Below are positions 51,943 to 59,523 of a DNA stretch of 64,000 nucleotides, in pieces. The number at the start of each line of letters is the position of its first letter. Position 1 is the first letter of the stretch. Both the position numbers and the translations under genes were made by a program. The notes under the pieces are model-generated. The model saw only the letters and a list, made by a program, of their open reading frames with translations. It had not been told where the DNA came from and did no database searches. Origin of the DNA: a virus; IMG/VR virus record IMGVR_UViG_3300036846_000489, positions 1 to 64,000 of that record; one strand, 5' to 3'.

Positions 51943-52017
51943 TTGGTGTCCTTTTCCTGTTTCCAGCGAAGTGCTGGTGCAGAGAGCCACGCCCCACGGG
52001 ACGCGCTCCCTGCATCA
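51943..52017 (-). promoter_or_regulatory. Intercistronic two-hairpin element, copy 1
   Basis: Closing helix TGATGCAGGGAGC / GCTCTCTGCACCA, starting with the stop codon of the upstream gene; apical stem CGTCC-CGTG-GGGCG; second hairpin CCAGC...GCTGG; then AAGGACACCAAATG exactly. Confidence 0.8.
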
Positions 52018-52266
52018 ATGCTTCGTCTCCGCAGCGTCTTTTAAGGCGGTGAGTTTGAGGATTAATTTCACTAGCATCGTCAATAGGCTCGACCGAATTT
52101 CTGCGGTGTCCTTGTCGTCTTCCCCATAATGCCCAGCAACCCATATGGCGGTTAGTTCGGCGAGAACTGCGCCCTGTATGGCTGAGGACTTGCCAGCCAG
52201 GATCGGCTTGATCTGACCGATCAGAGCGATTATTTCCTCTACGTCTTTCTTGGCGAAATCGGTCAT
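52015..52266 (-). CDS. Hypothetical helical protein, 83 aa
   Basis: The start overlaps the upstream stop (TGATG). Helical throughout (VEEIIALIGQIKPILAGKSSAIQGAVLAELTAIWVAGHYG). Function unknown. Its stop codon begins the first intercistronic element. Confidence 0.55.
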   Translation of the reverse strand: MTDFAKKDVEEIIALIGQIKPILAGKSSAIQGAVLAELTAIWVAGHYGEDDKDTAEIRSSLLTMLVKLILKLTALKDAAETKH

Positions 52267-53309
52267 CAACGCACCTCGTAGTGGGAACGGTTGGACTTGA
52301 AGCTCTTCCGCTGTTCCTCGGTAGCATTGACCAGTGTGTCCGCGATCCAGATCGACCGACCCGTGGCGTAGTTTCTCGGGTGTCCCATGCGGATGTGGAA
52401 CTGCGGACTTGCGTGGTGCCCGCCCAGACCTTCGCTCCGCTCCCGATGACCGCGTGCCAGAATAGCCGTGACATACGGCTCACTAAGCACCCGGTCGTAG
52501 TGCGGGATCGGCGGCTTCCGGCTTTTCATCCTGGCACGTTGCAATTTCTCCGGTGGCCGAACTGTCTCCCGATCCACCCCGCGCGTGGCGAGGATCATCA
52601 GGCAACAGATAATCGGGTCACCGATATTGCAGCTTGCCGCCTCGTGGGCCGATTGTCCGTTGTTCTGCAAGGCACGGAATTCATCGTCGGCGACGAACCG
52701 CAGAATAGACGGTGCCACTTGGGAAATATGGTCAACGCCAAGTTCCGGTGGCGGCACCATGAACATGCCACGGTCACCGATTACCAGGAGTTGCTGGTAA
52801 CCGAGCGTCAAGGGCTGAAGCTCGCAGACTTCGAAGGTCGTGTCGGAAGGACGATTGACCAGATAGACCGCTATCGCCTTGGTTTCTGGCAACACCACTG
52901 GCTGAGGGCCTGCGCCCTTCCAGATGAGGTTATGATCCCAAGTGTGGTAGCAAATCCACGGGTCGGAAAATGGGAAACCCAAGGCTCCCATATTCCACAT
53001 CTTCCCGCCACGCTTCGCGCATTCCGAGATGACCAAGTTCGGCAAGTGACCGAAGTCGATGACCCTGCCGGCTGTCACCGCATCGCGGCACCGAAGGGAG
53101 ATCAATTCAACCTCCCTCTGTGTCGAGGCGTATTCACGGCTCTCGGGAAGCAACCGCATGTTCGATGACTGGAAACCGGTGACGCGAAAATCGAGCACCG
53201 CGTCCCGCATCTGCGTGACGGTTGGTCTCCACTCCATGTCCAGCGACATAGTTAGCTCCTGCCCGAAGATCACCTGACCTTCGGGAGTTCTCATTAGTCT
53301 CGGTTCCAT
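52266..53309 (-). CDS. Hypothetical protein with HASPxFHxRxGH motif, 347 aa
   Basis: The C-terminal third has LSEPYVTAILARG, a GGHHASPQFHIRMGHPRNYATGRSIWIADTLV motif and a final Arg/Lys-rich end, shared in outline with the gene at 55480. Such proteins are widespread in phages with unknown role. The N-terminal 200 residues are mixed alpha/beta. Exact start-associated motif before the ATG. Confidence 0.6.
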   Translation of the reverse strand: MEPRLMRTPEGQVIFGQELTMSLDMEWRPTVTQMRDAVLDFRVTGFQSSNMRLLPESREYASTQREVELISLRCRDAVTAGRVIDFGHLPNLVISECAKRGGKMWNMGALGFPFSDPWICYHTWDHNLIWKGAGPQPVVLPETKAIAVYLVNRPSDTTFEVCELQPLTLGYQQLLVIGDRGMFMVPPPELGVDHISQVAPSILRFVADDEFRALQNNGQSAHEAASCNIGDPIICCLMILATRGVDRETVRPPEKLQRARMKSRKPPIPHYDRVLSEPYVTAILARGHRERSEGLGGHHASPQFHIRMGHPRNYATGRSIWIADTLVNATEEQRKSFKSNRSHYEVR

Positions 53310-53382
53310 TTGGTGTCCTTCTCTGTGTCCCCTGGTCGGGGCGAGGACAGCACCGATGCCGGCGCTGCCTTCGTCCAGATCA
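53310..53382 (-). promoter_or_regulatory. Intercistronic two-hairpin element, copy 2
   Basis: Closing helix TGATC/GACCA (one A-C mismatch), TGA being the upstream stop; inner stem GGCAGC..GCTGTC with tip GCCG-GCAT-CGGT; second hairpin CCCC-GACCA-GGGG; exact AAGGACACCAAATG. Confidence 0.8.
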
Positions 53383-53997
53383 GCGAATATCAACCTTTTT
53401 CGCCGCGCCTTGCTCAAGAGCGGCTTTGAGTATCTGTTGGGCGGCATCGCGTTCTTCGAAGGTTGGCTCCCTTTCCGGCAGAACCTCGGCAAAACTTCCC
53501 ATTATGAAACTCTGCGGGTCAGAGGTCTTTTCATCCTTTACCCCGGTGCATTTGCCTTTCGCGTTTCTTACGACTTCGGCTTGTGCCACGGCGGTAAGGC
53601 GTTCACCGGTATCGTCGTTGCGCCATATGATCTGTGCTATGACGACTTCTTGGCGATCTTCCCGTTGGCTCGGCATGACCTCGGGATATTCTGGGTCCGG
53701 TTCTCCTGGCTTGCTGCTCGCAATCCAGGCTTCGCCGATGAAGGCGACGGCGAACCCGTTGTCGGCTATACAGATGAGCCGGGCCATTTCCCGGTGTCCG
53801 CGTTTTTCCTTGTCGTCGTAGTTGTTCATTCCGCCGACACCTATCGGGGTAACTCTATGGGCGGCATGAACCACGAATAGCGGCATAAGGTGTCCTTCTT
53901 TGGTGATACACCGCTTGGCATATTCTAGATCAAGCCGAAGTTGTTTGGCATAATCGAACTTTCCCTTGGCGATGTTTGGTCCGGTTTTTCTCGGCAT
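53380..53997 (-). CDS. Hypothetical protein, 205 aa
   Basis: Start MPRKTGPNIAKGKF. The protein has MPLFVVHAAHRVTPIGVGGMNN and IADNGFAVAFIGEAWIA segments, suggesting an alpha/beta domain that may bind a small ligand. No family recognised. Start-associated motif AAGGACACCAGATG. Confidence 0.6.
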   Translation of the reverse strand: MPRKTGPNIAKGKFDYAKQLRLDLEYAKRCITKEGHLMPLFVVHAAHRVTPIGVGGMNNYDDKEKRGHREMARLICIADNGFAVAFIGEAWIASSKPGEPDPEYPEVMPSQREDRQEVVIAQIIWRNDDTGERLTAVAQAEVVRNAKGKCTGVKDEKTSDPQSFIMGSFAEVLPEREPTFEERDAAQQILKAALEQGAAKKVDIR

Positions 53998-54073
53998 CTG
54001 GTGTCCTTCCTGTTCTCCCCTGGTCGGGGCGGTGACAGCCACGGAATATCCTTGGCTGCCCCCGTCTGGATCA
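53998..54073 (-). promoter_or_regulatory. Intercistronic two-hairpin element, copy 3
   Basis: Closing helix TGATC/GACCA starting at the upstream stop; inner stem GGCAGCCA/TGGCTGTC with tip GGA-TAT-TCC; second hairpin CCCC-GACCA-GGGG; then AAGGACACCAGATG. Confidence 0.8.
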
Positions 54074-54235
54074 GGGCAAATACCTCTCAGCGACGTTCTC
54101 GCGCTTAATGAACTTCAGTAGGGCTGAATAGAATTCTTCCAGCCGTTGCTCGCCGTCCTGTTGCGACAGCCGTTGTTGCCAATGCTCCAGGAAATCCCAG
54201 GCATTGATCAACGCTCTTTCCCGGTCATAGAACAT
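54071..54235 (-). CDS. Hypothetical helical protein, 54 aa
   Basis: The start overlaps the end of the membrane protein upstream by 11 bases. The product (FYDRERALINAWDFLEHWQQRLSQQDGEQRLEEFYSALL) is a charged helix. Function unknown. Confidence 0.5.
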   Translation of the reverse strand: MFYDRERALINAWDFLEHWQQRLSQQDGEQRLEEFYSALLKFIKRENVAERYLP

Positions 54236-54458
54236 GAGCGGCCGCCAGCAGTAATCCAGCGACAATTCCGACCACCAGGAACAGGCTGAAGCCGCCCTGT
54301 CCTGGCCGTTCCCGATCCCGCCTTCTCTCGGTGATTTCGATGTTGACCACCACGCGCCGGGGCGGCCCGCCTGAAGGCGGGGGAGGATCGTTGTGGAAGG
54401 AATTGCCGTCCAGTAAGTAGTCGAATGAGCCACGCTTCGGCTCCTTGTTCTTCAGCAT
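54225..54458 (-). CDS. Tail-anchored membrane protein, 77 aa
   Basis: A soluble N-terminus with a PPPPSGGPPRR segment is followed by one C-terminal membrane helix (FSLFLVVGIVAGLLLAAAHVL). Topology suggests a cytoplasmic domain anchored in the inner membrane. It overlaps the gene before by seven bases. Function unknown. Confidence 0.55.
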   Translation of the reverse strand: MLKNKEPKRGSFDYLLDGNSFHNDPPPPSGGPPRRVVVNIEITERRRDRERPGQGGFSLFLVVGIVAGLLLAAAHVL

Positions 54459-54685
54459 ATGCCCAACTCCTTCTTGGTCCGATCAACCAGATTTTCCCAC
54501 TCCTTGCAGGCATCTTCCAGCCAGTTGATTGACTTGGCCGATCCCTGAAATTCGTAGGTATCGCGATCAAAGTGAAGACCGTTGAGCACCTCTCTTGCCG
54601 CCGCTCTCATCGAACAGGCAACATCATACATCAATTGCTTGTTCGCTTTCATAGCGACGGCCTGATCTTCAGTTCTTTTCGGCAT
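54452..54685 (-). CDS. Hypothetical helical protein, 77 aa
   Basis: Start MPKRTEDQAVAMKANK; helical with VACSMRAAAREVLNGLHFDRD. The start-associated motif is AAGGACACCAAACCC before ATG. Function unknown. Confidence 0.55.
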   Translation of the reverse strand: MPKRTEDQAVAMKANKQLMYDVACSMRAAAREVLNGLHFDRDTYEFQGSAKSINWLEDACKEWENLVDRTKKELGIC

Positions 54686-54770
54686 GGGTTTGGTGTCCTT
54701 CTCTATTCCCCGACCGACTGGTCGAGGCGACAACAGCACCGCGCAAGGCGGGCTGTTCCCGTCAGGATCA
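54686..54770 (-). promoter_or_regulatory. Intercistronic two-hairpin element, copy 4
   Basis: Closing helix TGATC/GACCA; inner stem AACAGC/GCTGTT with CCGC/GCGG tip; second hairpin CGACC-AGT-CGGTCG; motif AAGGACACCAAACCCATG. Here the upstream stop is about 20 bases before the element. Confidence 0.75.
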
Positions 54771-54790
54771 GCACGACAGTCTGGCGACCG

Positions 54791-55402
54791 TCAGTGGTAT
54801 CTCCGGTGGTTGCCGTCGGCGGACCAATTTACTTCGTGCCAGTCCGCGACCGGCCCAGGCACGGTCAGAACCGGCACGGCCAATGCCCCGATGATCCCAG
54901 CGGACGCCCTGCCCTCTACACCGGCCAGGACGATCAGCGTGCCACGAGTAAGGAGCGTGGCCTTTTGGTTCGGGAACAGAACCGGCTCCTTGGTATTATC
55001 GAGGCGATCAAGGCTGCTTTCGAATTCGGCAATTCCCTGTTCCCCCAGGCGGGTTGCCAGGGTGACAAGGGCGCCGTGGCTGTCAGCTTGAAGAATGAAA
55101 GACGCCATGGTTGACCACAGTGCTGCCCGGTCTTCCAGGTCGGTATTATTTATCTCTGGGACCGGGTCAGACCACCGAAGCATGTCGCAGATCATTCCCC
55201 GGTTGGGGGAGGCAAATACCACATGCCGCCCATAGCAGGCCGGGAGTGCTAGTTTCCCAGCTTCCTCTGAAGCGATGGCATCGACAACCTCCTGCAAGGT
55301 CGGAATACAGCGACGCAGTATTCGCTTCGTGCTCGGCTTTTGCGCGCGGCCTTTCACCACATCCTCTAAGGTCATGGTGGCGACGTGTTCTCCTAGTGTC
55401 AT
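54791..55402 (-). CDS. Hypothetical protein, 203 aa
   Basis: Starts MTLGEHVATMTLEDVVKGRA. It has an Ala/Leu-rich mixed fold (LWSTMASFILQADSHGALVTLATRLGEQGI, LLTRGTLIVLAGVEGRASAGIIGALAVPVL). No known family. Motif AAGGACACCAACCCATG. Confidence 0.55.
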   Translation of the reverse strand: MTLGEHVATMTLEDVVKGRAQKPSTKRILRRCIPTLQEVVDAIASEEAGKLALPACYGRHVVFASPNRGMICDMLRWSDPVPEINNTDLEDRAALWSTMASFILQADSHGALVTLATRLGEQGIAEFESSLDRLDNTKEPVLFPNQKATLLTRGTLIVLAGVEGRASAGIIGALAVPVLTVPGPVADWHEVNWSADGNHRRYH

Positions 55403-55482
55403 GGGTTGGTGTCCTTCTCCGTCCTCGACTTCTGGTCGAGGCGGCGACAGCGCGGCTTCCCGTGCTGTCTCCGTCCAGATCA
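55403..55482 (-). promoter_or_regulatory. Intercistronic two-hairpin element, copy 5
   Basis: Closing helix TGATC/GACCA starting at the upstream stop; inner stem GACAGC/GCTGTC; second hairpin CCTCGAC-CAGAA-GTCGAGG (7 bp), which takes up the GAC of the closing helix; motif AAGGACACCAACCCATG. Confidence 0.8.
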
Positions 55483-56637
55483 GGGTCGTCTCCTGATGAC
55501 GTCATAATCGTCGTGAACAACGAAGCCGCGTGAGGCGTCGCCGCGTTCATGCTCCGGTCGCCACCAGCGTTTGCCGCCACAGTCCGAACAGACCCAATTA
55601 TCCGGATCGTCCGGCCCAGCGTCCGGCCACGGCAGCCATTTCGGTGGACCGTGGTTCGGTTCGAAGTTGTGGACGCACCCGGCGATCCTGGAATAATCGC
55701 GGGCTTCCTTGTTGTGGCAGTAGTGACCACGAACTTCGTGCCGGCGACGCGGCACAGCGTCACCCGCCGGGGTGCCGATCAGCCTTAAGGTCGGCACCGG
55801 ATCGATCTCTATGGTCACCGTGGTATGTGCCATGTAGGCCCGGAACTTGCCGCTGATGAAGCCAGGGGCATTCGGCAGAGAGTTCCGGTAGCTGGTCAGC
55901 GACGGCCGGTTGAGCATCAGCAGGATCGCGATGATCGTCCGAAAGTCGCCAATCGTGCCACGTGCCATGGACGCCATGCCGCCGTCAGCGGTCCATTTAT
56001 GGTAGGATGGATGGGCCGGATTGAGCGGCGTCTGTTCCATGACGTTGAACTCTCGCAGCACGCGCCGTTCGTCGTTGGTCAGGTTGTCCCAGGTTGATCC
56101 CCACATAAGCATGTCGAGGCTCATCCGAGAGCACCCGCACAGACGGGCGAATTCCAACTGATCGTCTATCGGCCATTCGGTTCTTAGTCGATACTGCATT
56201 CCGGTCACCTGCGGGTCAGTGACCGGGTTGGCCACCGTGCCGCCGCAGATGGTATTGATCCGATTATGGTCGATCAGATACCCGACCGTGTGATCGGCAC
56301 TGTCAAGTTCGCCATACCAGCCGGTATTTTCATACCGTCCTGGATCAGCGTCGCGTAGCACCTTCCAGTAAATCCACGAAGGCCACTCTATCCAGGTGAC
56401 CTCGAAAGGTGGTCTGGCGAAGCCGTGTTCCCGCACCAGAAGTGAAGGAATATCACGCACGACCTGGGCAATACGCTCCGCGGCCCGCTCGTCAAAGACG
56501 AACTTATGGGCGGCACGCATGGAGCGTTGAAGCATGTCCATGGTTTTCGGATGGACGAACCGCTCCTTGGCCGAAAACTTATGAGCCAAAAAGCGGTCAG
56601 CCAGTATTGGCCCCCGCTTGGTAGGTGTTTTGGCCAT
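55480..56637 (-). CDS. Hypothetical protein, 385 aa, related in outline to the gene at 52266
   Basis: The middle has MSLDMLMWGSTWDNLTNDERRVLREFN and a C-terminal RRRHEVRGHYCHNKEARDY segment that corresponds to the GHHASP...RMGHPRN region of the 347-aa protein. A CxxC pair near the end (WVCSDCGG) may bind zinc. Role unknown; both may act on the host early in infection. Confidence 0.55.
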   Translation of the reverse strand: MAKTPTKRGPILADRFLAHKFSAKERFVHPKTMDMLQRSMRAAHKFVFDERAAERIAQVVRDIPSLLVREHGFARPPFEVTWIEWPSWIYWKVLRDADPGRYENTGWYGELDSADHTVGYLIDHNRINTICGGTVANPVTDPQVTGMQYRLRTEWPIDDQLEFARLCGCSRMSLDMLMWGSTWDNLTNDERRVLREFNVMEQTPLNPAHPSYHKWTADGGMASMARGTIGDFRTIIAILLMLNRPSLTSYRNSLPNAPGFISGKFRAYMAHTTVTIEIDPVPTLRLIGTPAGDAVPRRRHEVRGHYCHNKEARDYSRIAGCVHNFEPNHGPPKWLPWPDAGPDDPDNWVCSDCGGKRWWRPEHERGDASRGFVVHDDYDVIRRRP

Positions 56638-56709
56638 GTTGTGTCCTTCTGTTCTCCCCGAGCATGTCTGATCGAGGCGGAAACAGCCATGCTGCTTCCG
56701 TCCGGATCA
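56638..56709 (-). promoter_or_regulatory. Intercistronic two-hairpin element, copy 6
   Basis: Closing helix TGATC/GATCA (fully paired); CGG/CCG; inner stem AAGCAGC-ATG-GCTGTTT; second hairpin CCTCGA...TCGGGG; motif AAGGACACAACATG. It follows the terminator of the PEP-CTERM gene. Confidence 0.8.
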
Positions 56710-56712
56710 GGC

Positions 56713-56738
56713 AAAGAAAAGGGGAGCCGAAGCTCCCC
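56713..56738 (-). terminator. Rho-independent terminator behind the PEP-CTERM gene
   Basis: On the minus strand GGGGAGC-TTCG-GCTCCCC followed by TTTTCTTT. A perfect 7-bp stem with a UUCG loop, 32 bases after the gene. It partly insulates this gene from those downstream. Confidence 0.85.
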
Positions 56739-56769
56739 ACAAAGTCTGGGTCGGATATTTTCTGCCGGT

Positions 56770-57408
56770 CTACGCCGACCGACGCCGCAACAGGGTCAGG
56801 CCGATCAGGCCCATCCCGAGGATCACAAGCGAGGCAGGCTCCGGCACGGCCGTCGCCGAAGCACTGATGTCACCCGCAAAGCTGGCATTGAAGGCGCCAA
56901 TTGTGCTGCCGTCCAAGGCAAGGGTGGGCAGCAGATTGGTGAACGCCAGATTGAACGAGCTTGGGGGCACCAACTCGTTGGCCGGAATGACGTTGCTGGC
57001 CAACGTGAGGCTCTCCGGGGGGTTGTTGACATTGACTGTCAGACCCGGCCCACCATTTGCCCCAAAGGCGGCATCGGTGAACGTGCCAGAGAGGAAGTTA
57101 CCCGTGCATCCGGCAGCACTTGAGATACAGAAGCTTCCCGAGTAATGCTGGATGATGTTGCCCGCTACCGTGATTGCCGCATCGATAGAATGCGCGGAGA
57201 GGGTCATCATGGCGCCAGGAATGGCACCGAGAATACCGCCGCCCAGCAAAGCTAGCTGGTTGGTGTAACTGATATTCGTCACGGTGCCATTGTCGGTCGC
57301 TACCACGGTATTCGTCGTGGCCTCCTGAGCGAAAGTCGTAAGCAAGGCGGCTTCCGCTACTGTCGGCAAGGCCACGGCGATGGTGGAGGCAAGCAAAAGT
57401 GCCTTCAT
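56770..57408 (-). CDS. Secreted PEP-CTERM protein
   Basis: The protein has a clear signal peptide (KALLLASTIAVALPTVAEA, cleavage after A-E-A) and a C-terminal VPEPASLVILGMGLIGLTLLRRRSA: the PEP motif, a membrane helix and an Arg cluster that define a PEP-CTERM exosortase substrate. The 165-aa middle is Thr/Ser/Asn-rich and beta-like with one Cys pair (FCISSAAGC). PEP-CTERM proteins are exported and processed by host exosortase, often with biofilm polysaccharide. A phage-borne one is unusual. It is followed by a strong terminator. Confidence 0.85.
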   Translation of the reverse strand: MKALLLASTIAVALPTVAEAALLTTFAQEATTNTVVATDNGTVTNISYTNQLALLGGGILGAIPGAMMTLSAHSIDAAITVAGNIIQHYSGSFCISSAAGCTGNFLSGTFTDAAFGANGGPGLTVNVNNPPESLTLASNVIPANELVPPSSFNLAFTNLLPTLALDGSTIGAFNASFAGDISASATAVPEPASLVILGMGLIGLTLLRRRSA

Positions 57409-57513
57409 CTGGTTTCCTTTCGGGTTGGTGTGAACACTCAGTCTCCCCGGCTTTGCTGGCCGAGGCCGGAACGCCCGCCACAGTTTCCTGTGGGGACGCT
57501 CCGGTCAAGGTCA
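57409..57513 (-). promoter_or_regulatory. Intercistronic two-hairpin element, copy 7
   Basis: Closing helix TGACC/GGCCA (A-C mismatch); CCGGA/TCCGG; apical CCACAG-GAAA-CTGTGG with a GNRA tetraloop; second hairpin CCTCGGC...GCCGGGG. The start motif differs: CACACCAACCC, then AAAGGAAACCAGATG. Confidence 0.75.
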
Positions 57514-57518
57514 GATTT

Positions 57519-57728
57519 CTACCGTCTCCGGTGGCTGGCATCTATAGGTTCGATGTCGGTCTCAACCTGACGGGGATCGCGGCCCTGTTGTATCCGCGAT
57601 ATCCTGGCGGGCAGGATGATATCCCGATTGCAGTCGTCGCAGCACCGGCCATGGTTGATCGGCTCCGCGTTGTTCCCGAACCGGGTGTATGGCCGCCCGC
57701 AGATCGTGCAGGCTCCGTTCTCATCCAT
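57519..57728 (-). CDS. Zinc-binding phage protein (CTICGRPYT...CCDDCN), 69 aa
   Basis: CTICGRPYTRFGNNAEPINHGRCCDDCN gives two Cys pairs for a zinc knuckle; this motif set is common in small phage proteins. The rest is helical and basic. Role unknown. Its start lies within the end of the upstream gene. Confidence 0.65.
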   Translation of the reverse strand: MDENGACTICGRPYTRFGNNAEPINHGRCCDDCNRDIILPARISRIQQGRDPRQVETDIEPIDASHRRR

Positions 57729-58224
57729 CCTTGTTCTCCTCTTCCTTGCGCGGCATTCCGGAAAGAAGCTGACCGTAGGTGTGGAGCACCTCGGTCACCG
57801 GCTTGCCGTCTCGGAAGAACGTGATGGTTCCCGCCGCCTCTGAGGCGCGAGAGTTGCCCCAGGCGTCGAACTCGGCACGATCCATCCAAATGATGTTCCG
57901 ACGCAGCCATTCGACGGTGACCACCGGATCGACCGTGTAGTAGCCTCCCGGCACGTCTTCGTCTTCGACCTCTTCGCCCACAACCACACCGTTGCCGGCC
58001 ATTGGCTGGTCGGTGCGGAATGCGCAGAAGAAAAAGTGCATGGTTGGTTTCAGCAAGCCTTCCTCGTCCACGAACATCACATCTCCAGACGGGAACCGAA
58101 AGGCCGCTTCGATCCAGCCACCGATATAGTCACCGACGGTAGGAAGCTCGCCTTCGGCACTTTGTATGCGATATTCGACCTCACGGATTTCCCGCTTCAC
58201 GGCATCAATGAGAATTGCCTTCAT
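57721..58224 (-). CDS. DUF3846-like protein, 167 aa
   Basis: The N-terminus KAILIDAVKREIREVEYRIQSAEGELPTVGDYIGGWIEAAFRF and then MFVDEEGLLKPTMHFFF matches the DUF3846 pattern (YIGG-IE, DEEG-LL), found in phages and plasmids with unknown function. The rest holds VDPVVTVEWLRRNI and a terminal Lys/Glu stretch. Confidence 0.65.
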   Translation of the reverse strand: MKAILIDAVKREIREVEYRIQSAEGELPTVGDYIGGWIEAAFRFPSGDVMFVDEEGLLKPTMHFFFCAFRTDQPMAGNGVVVGEEVEDEDVPGGYYTVDPVVTVEWLRRNIIWMDRAEFDAWGNSRASEAAGTITFFRDGKPVTEVLHTYGQLLSGMPRKEEENKDG

Positions 58225-58315
58225 GGGTATTTGGTGTCCTTCCATTCAGTTTCCCCAGGCTGGCTGAGGCGAGGACAGCCACCGGCCTGAGCCGGCGCTG
58301 CCTTCGTCTTAGTCA
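58225..58315 (-). promoter_or_regulatory. Intercistronic two-hairpin element, copy 8
   Basis: Closing helix TGACT/AGCCA, a compensatory change relative to TGACC/GGCCA; inner stem GGCAGC/GGCTGTC with GCCGGC/GCCGGT; second hairpin CCTCAG-CCAGC-CTGGGG; motif AAGGACACCAAATACCCATG. Confidence 0.8.
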
Positions 58316-58494
58316 GGGTCTATCGGCTCGTCGTGATCGTAGTTCGGATCGGTCAGAACCTCTGGCCGGAACGCGGCCAGCTTCTCCTTTTCGCATTTCC
58401 CGCACATGTATCCGAGAGGAATTCCCCTCGCATCCAGTCCGACCCACGGCCACTCGCCGCTGCCGCACGGGCATTCAGTCAGCATCGCCATCAT
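58309..58494 (-). CDS. Small zinc-binding protein, 61 aa
   Basis: Cys pairs (ECPCGSG and YMCGKC) and a central WPWVGLDARGIPLG; likely a small zinc ribbon with an acidic tail. ATGA overlap with the upstream gene. Function unknown. Confidence 0.55.
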   Translation of the reverse strand: MMAMLTECPCGSGEWPWVGLDARGIPLGYMCGKCEKEKLAAFRPEVLTDPNYDHDEPIDPD

Positions 58495-58778
58495 GGTTCT
58501 CCGTCGTGGCCAACGGCTTTCTGGTCCGCCACGCCATCGACGGTGCGATGGCGTCCGGCGTATTCCCACTGGACCTGATGGAAGCGTTCGATATTCGCGA
58601 TGTCACGAATATCCAACTTGAACCCCAGAGCCAAGTAGATTAGTTCCAAATCGCCTTGGTTGAGCCGGTCGAGGTTGGGCAAGGTGGCATGAGGGATGCC
58701 ACAGTGCTCAATGATCCACTCACGGATGACGCGGACCAGTTCGTATTTGTCTGGCCGCATCTTGGGAGGAAGCGACAT
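58491..58778 (-). CDS. Hypothetical protein, 95 aa
   Basis: Start chosen at 58778, which overlaps the stop of a 12-codon leader peptide. The protein (KYELVRVIREWIIEHCGIPHATLPNLDRLNQGDLELIYLALGFKLDIRD) is helical and well folded. Function unknown. Confidence 0.55.
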   Translation of the reverse strand: MSLPPKMRPDKYELVRVIREWIIEHCGIPHATLPNLDRLNQGDLELIYLALGFKLDIRDIANIERFHQVQWEYAGRHRTVDGVADQKAVGHDGEP

Positions 58779-58816
58779 CACGCTGCCTCCCGAGGGTCTT
58801 CAGTATTTATCGGCAT
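58778..58816 (-). CDS. 12-aa leader peptide
   Basis: An exact AAGGACACCAAATG motif leads not into the gene but into a 12-codon frame (MPINTEDPREAA) whose stop overlaps the real start (TGATG). It may set coupled, lowered translation of the downstream gene. Confidence 0.5.
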   Translation of the reverse strand: MPINTEDPREAA

Positions 58817-58897
58817 TTGGTGTCCTTTCCAAAGTCCTCGGCGAACTGGCCGAGGCGGCGGTAGCCACGACAAGCGCAGCTACCCCCGTCCAGGTCA
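58817..58897 (-). promoter_or_regulatory. Intercistronic two-hairpin element, copy 9
   Basis: Closing helix TGACC/GGCCA including the upstream stop; inner stem GGTAGC/GCTACC; second hairpin CCTCGGC...GCCGAGG (7 bp); exact AAGGACACCAAATG. Confidence 0.8.
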
Positions 58898-59113
58898 GAT
58901 CAACTTGATCTCGACAGAAGTGACCGTGTAGGGGCCGTTGCAGCCAAGGCCGGGAGAGCCATACACGGCCTTCCCGTGGGTCAGTTCCCAGAAGCTTTTC
59001 TGCCGAGCCTGAAGGTAGACATCATCAAGCTCACCTTCGCAGATCGACTTTGTCTCCCAGGTCTGGCCCTTGGCAGCGGTGCCACGAAGGGTGCAGTTGT
59101 AGAGGCGGATCAT
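58895..59113 (-). CDS. Hypothetical protein, 72 aa
   Basis: The product (MIRLYNCTLRGTAAKGQTWETKSICEGELDDVYLQARQKSFWELTHGKAVYG) appears to be a compact beta-rich protein. ATGA overlap with the gene before. Function unknown. Confidence 0.55.
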   Translation of the reverse strand: MIRLYNCTLRGTAAKGQTWETKSICEGELDDVYLQARQKSFWELTHGKAVYGSPGLGCNGPYTVTSVEIKLI

Positions 59114-59445
59114 GCCGGCCTCCTTATGAACTCTCGGCCCGGCCTGGACCGAATACCATGGATCAGATCGTCATGTTCTGTAGCGAACCGAACCATGGCA
59201 CGGCGAAGGTCCAGCATCACGTCGCAGATTTTCCGCAGGCGATCCACCTCTTTCTGATCCATCGGAAACTCCGACAACTGCGCCATGGCATCACAGAGGT
59301 TCGATACCATCGCGTTCATCCGGCCCAGGATCAGGTCTTTCTGATCGGTCTCTTTCTGGTATTTCGCCATCAACAAAGCCATGCTGGAACGCGCTTCTCG
59401 CGCTTCAGCCTTCGCCTGTTGCAGCGGTGTAGGGTTTCGAGGCAT
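59110..59445 (-). CDS. Hypothetical helical protein, 111 aa
   Basis: Mostly charged helix (QQAKAEAREARSSMALLMAKYQKETDQKDLILGRMNAMVSNLCDAMAQ), possibly a coiled coil. Exact start-associated motif before ATG. Function unknown. Confidence 0.55.
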   Translation of the reverse strand: MPRNPTPLQQAKAEAREARSSMALLMAKYQKETDQKDLILGRMNAMVSNLCDAMAQLSEFPMDQKEVDRLRKICDVMLDLRRAMVRFATEHDDLIHGIRSRPGREFIRRPA

Positions 59446-59523
59446 TTGGTGTCCTTCCGTTCTCCAGCGCAAACGCTGGTGCAAAGAGCCACGGGCCATT
59501 GCTGACCCGCGCTCCTTGCATCA
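59446..59523 (-). promoter_or_regulatory. Intercistronic two-hairpin element, copy 10
   Basis: Closing helix TGATGCAAGGAGC / GCTCTTTGCACCA from the upstream stop. Relative to copy 1 one G-C pair is replaced by A-T, a compensatory change. Second hairpin CCAGCG-TTTG-CGCTGG; exact AAGGACACCAAATG. Confidence 0.85.
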
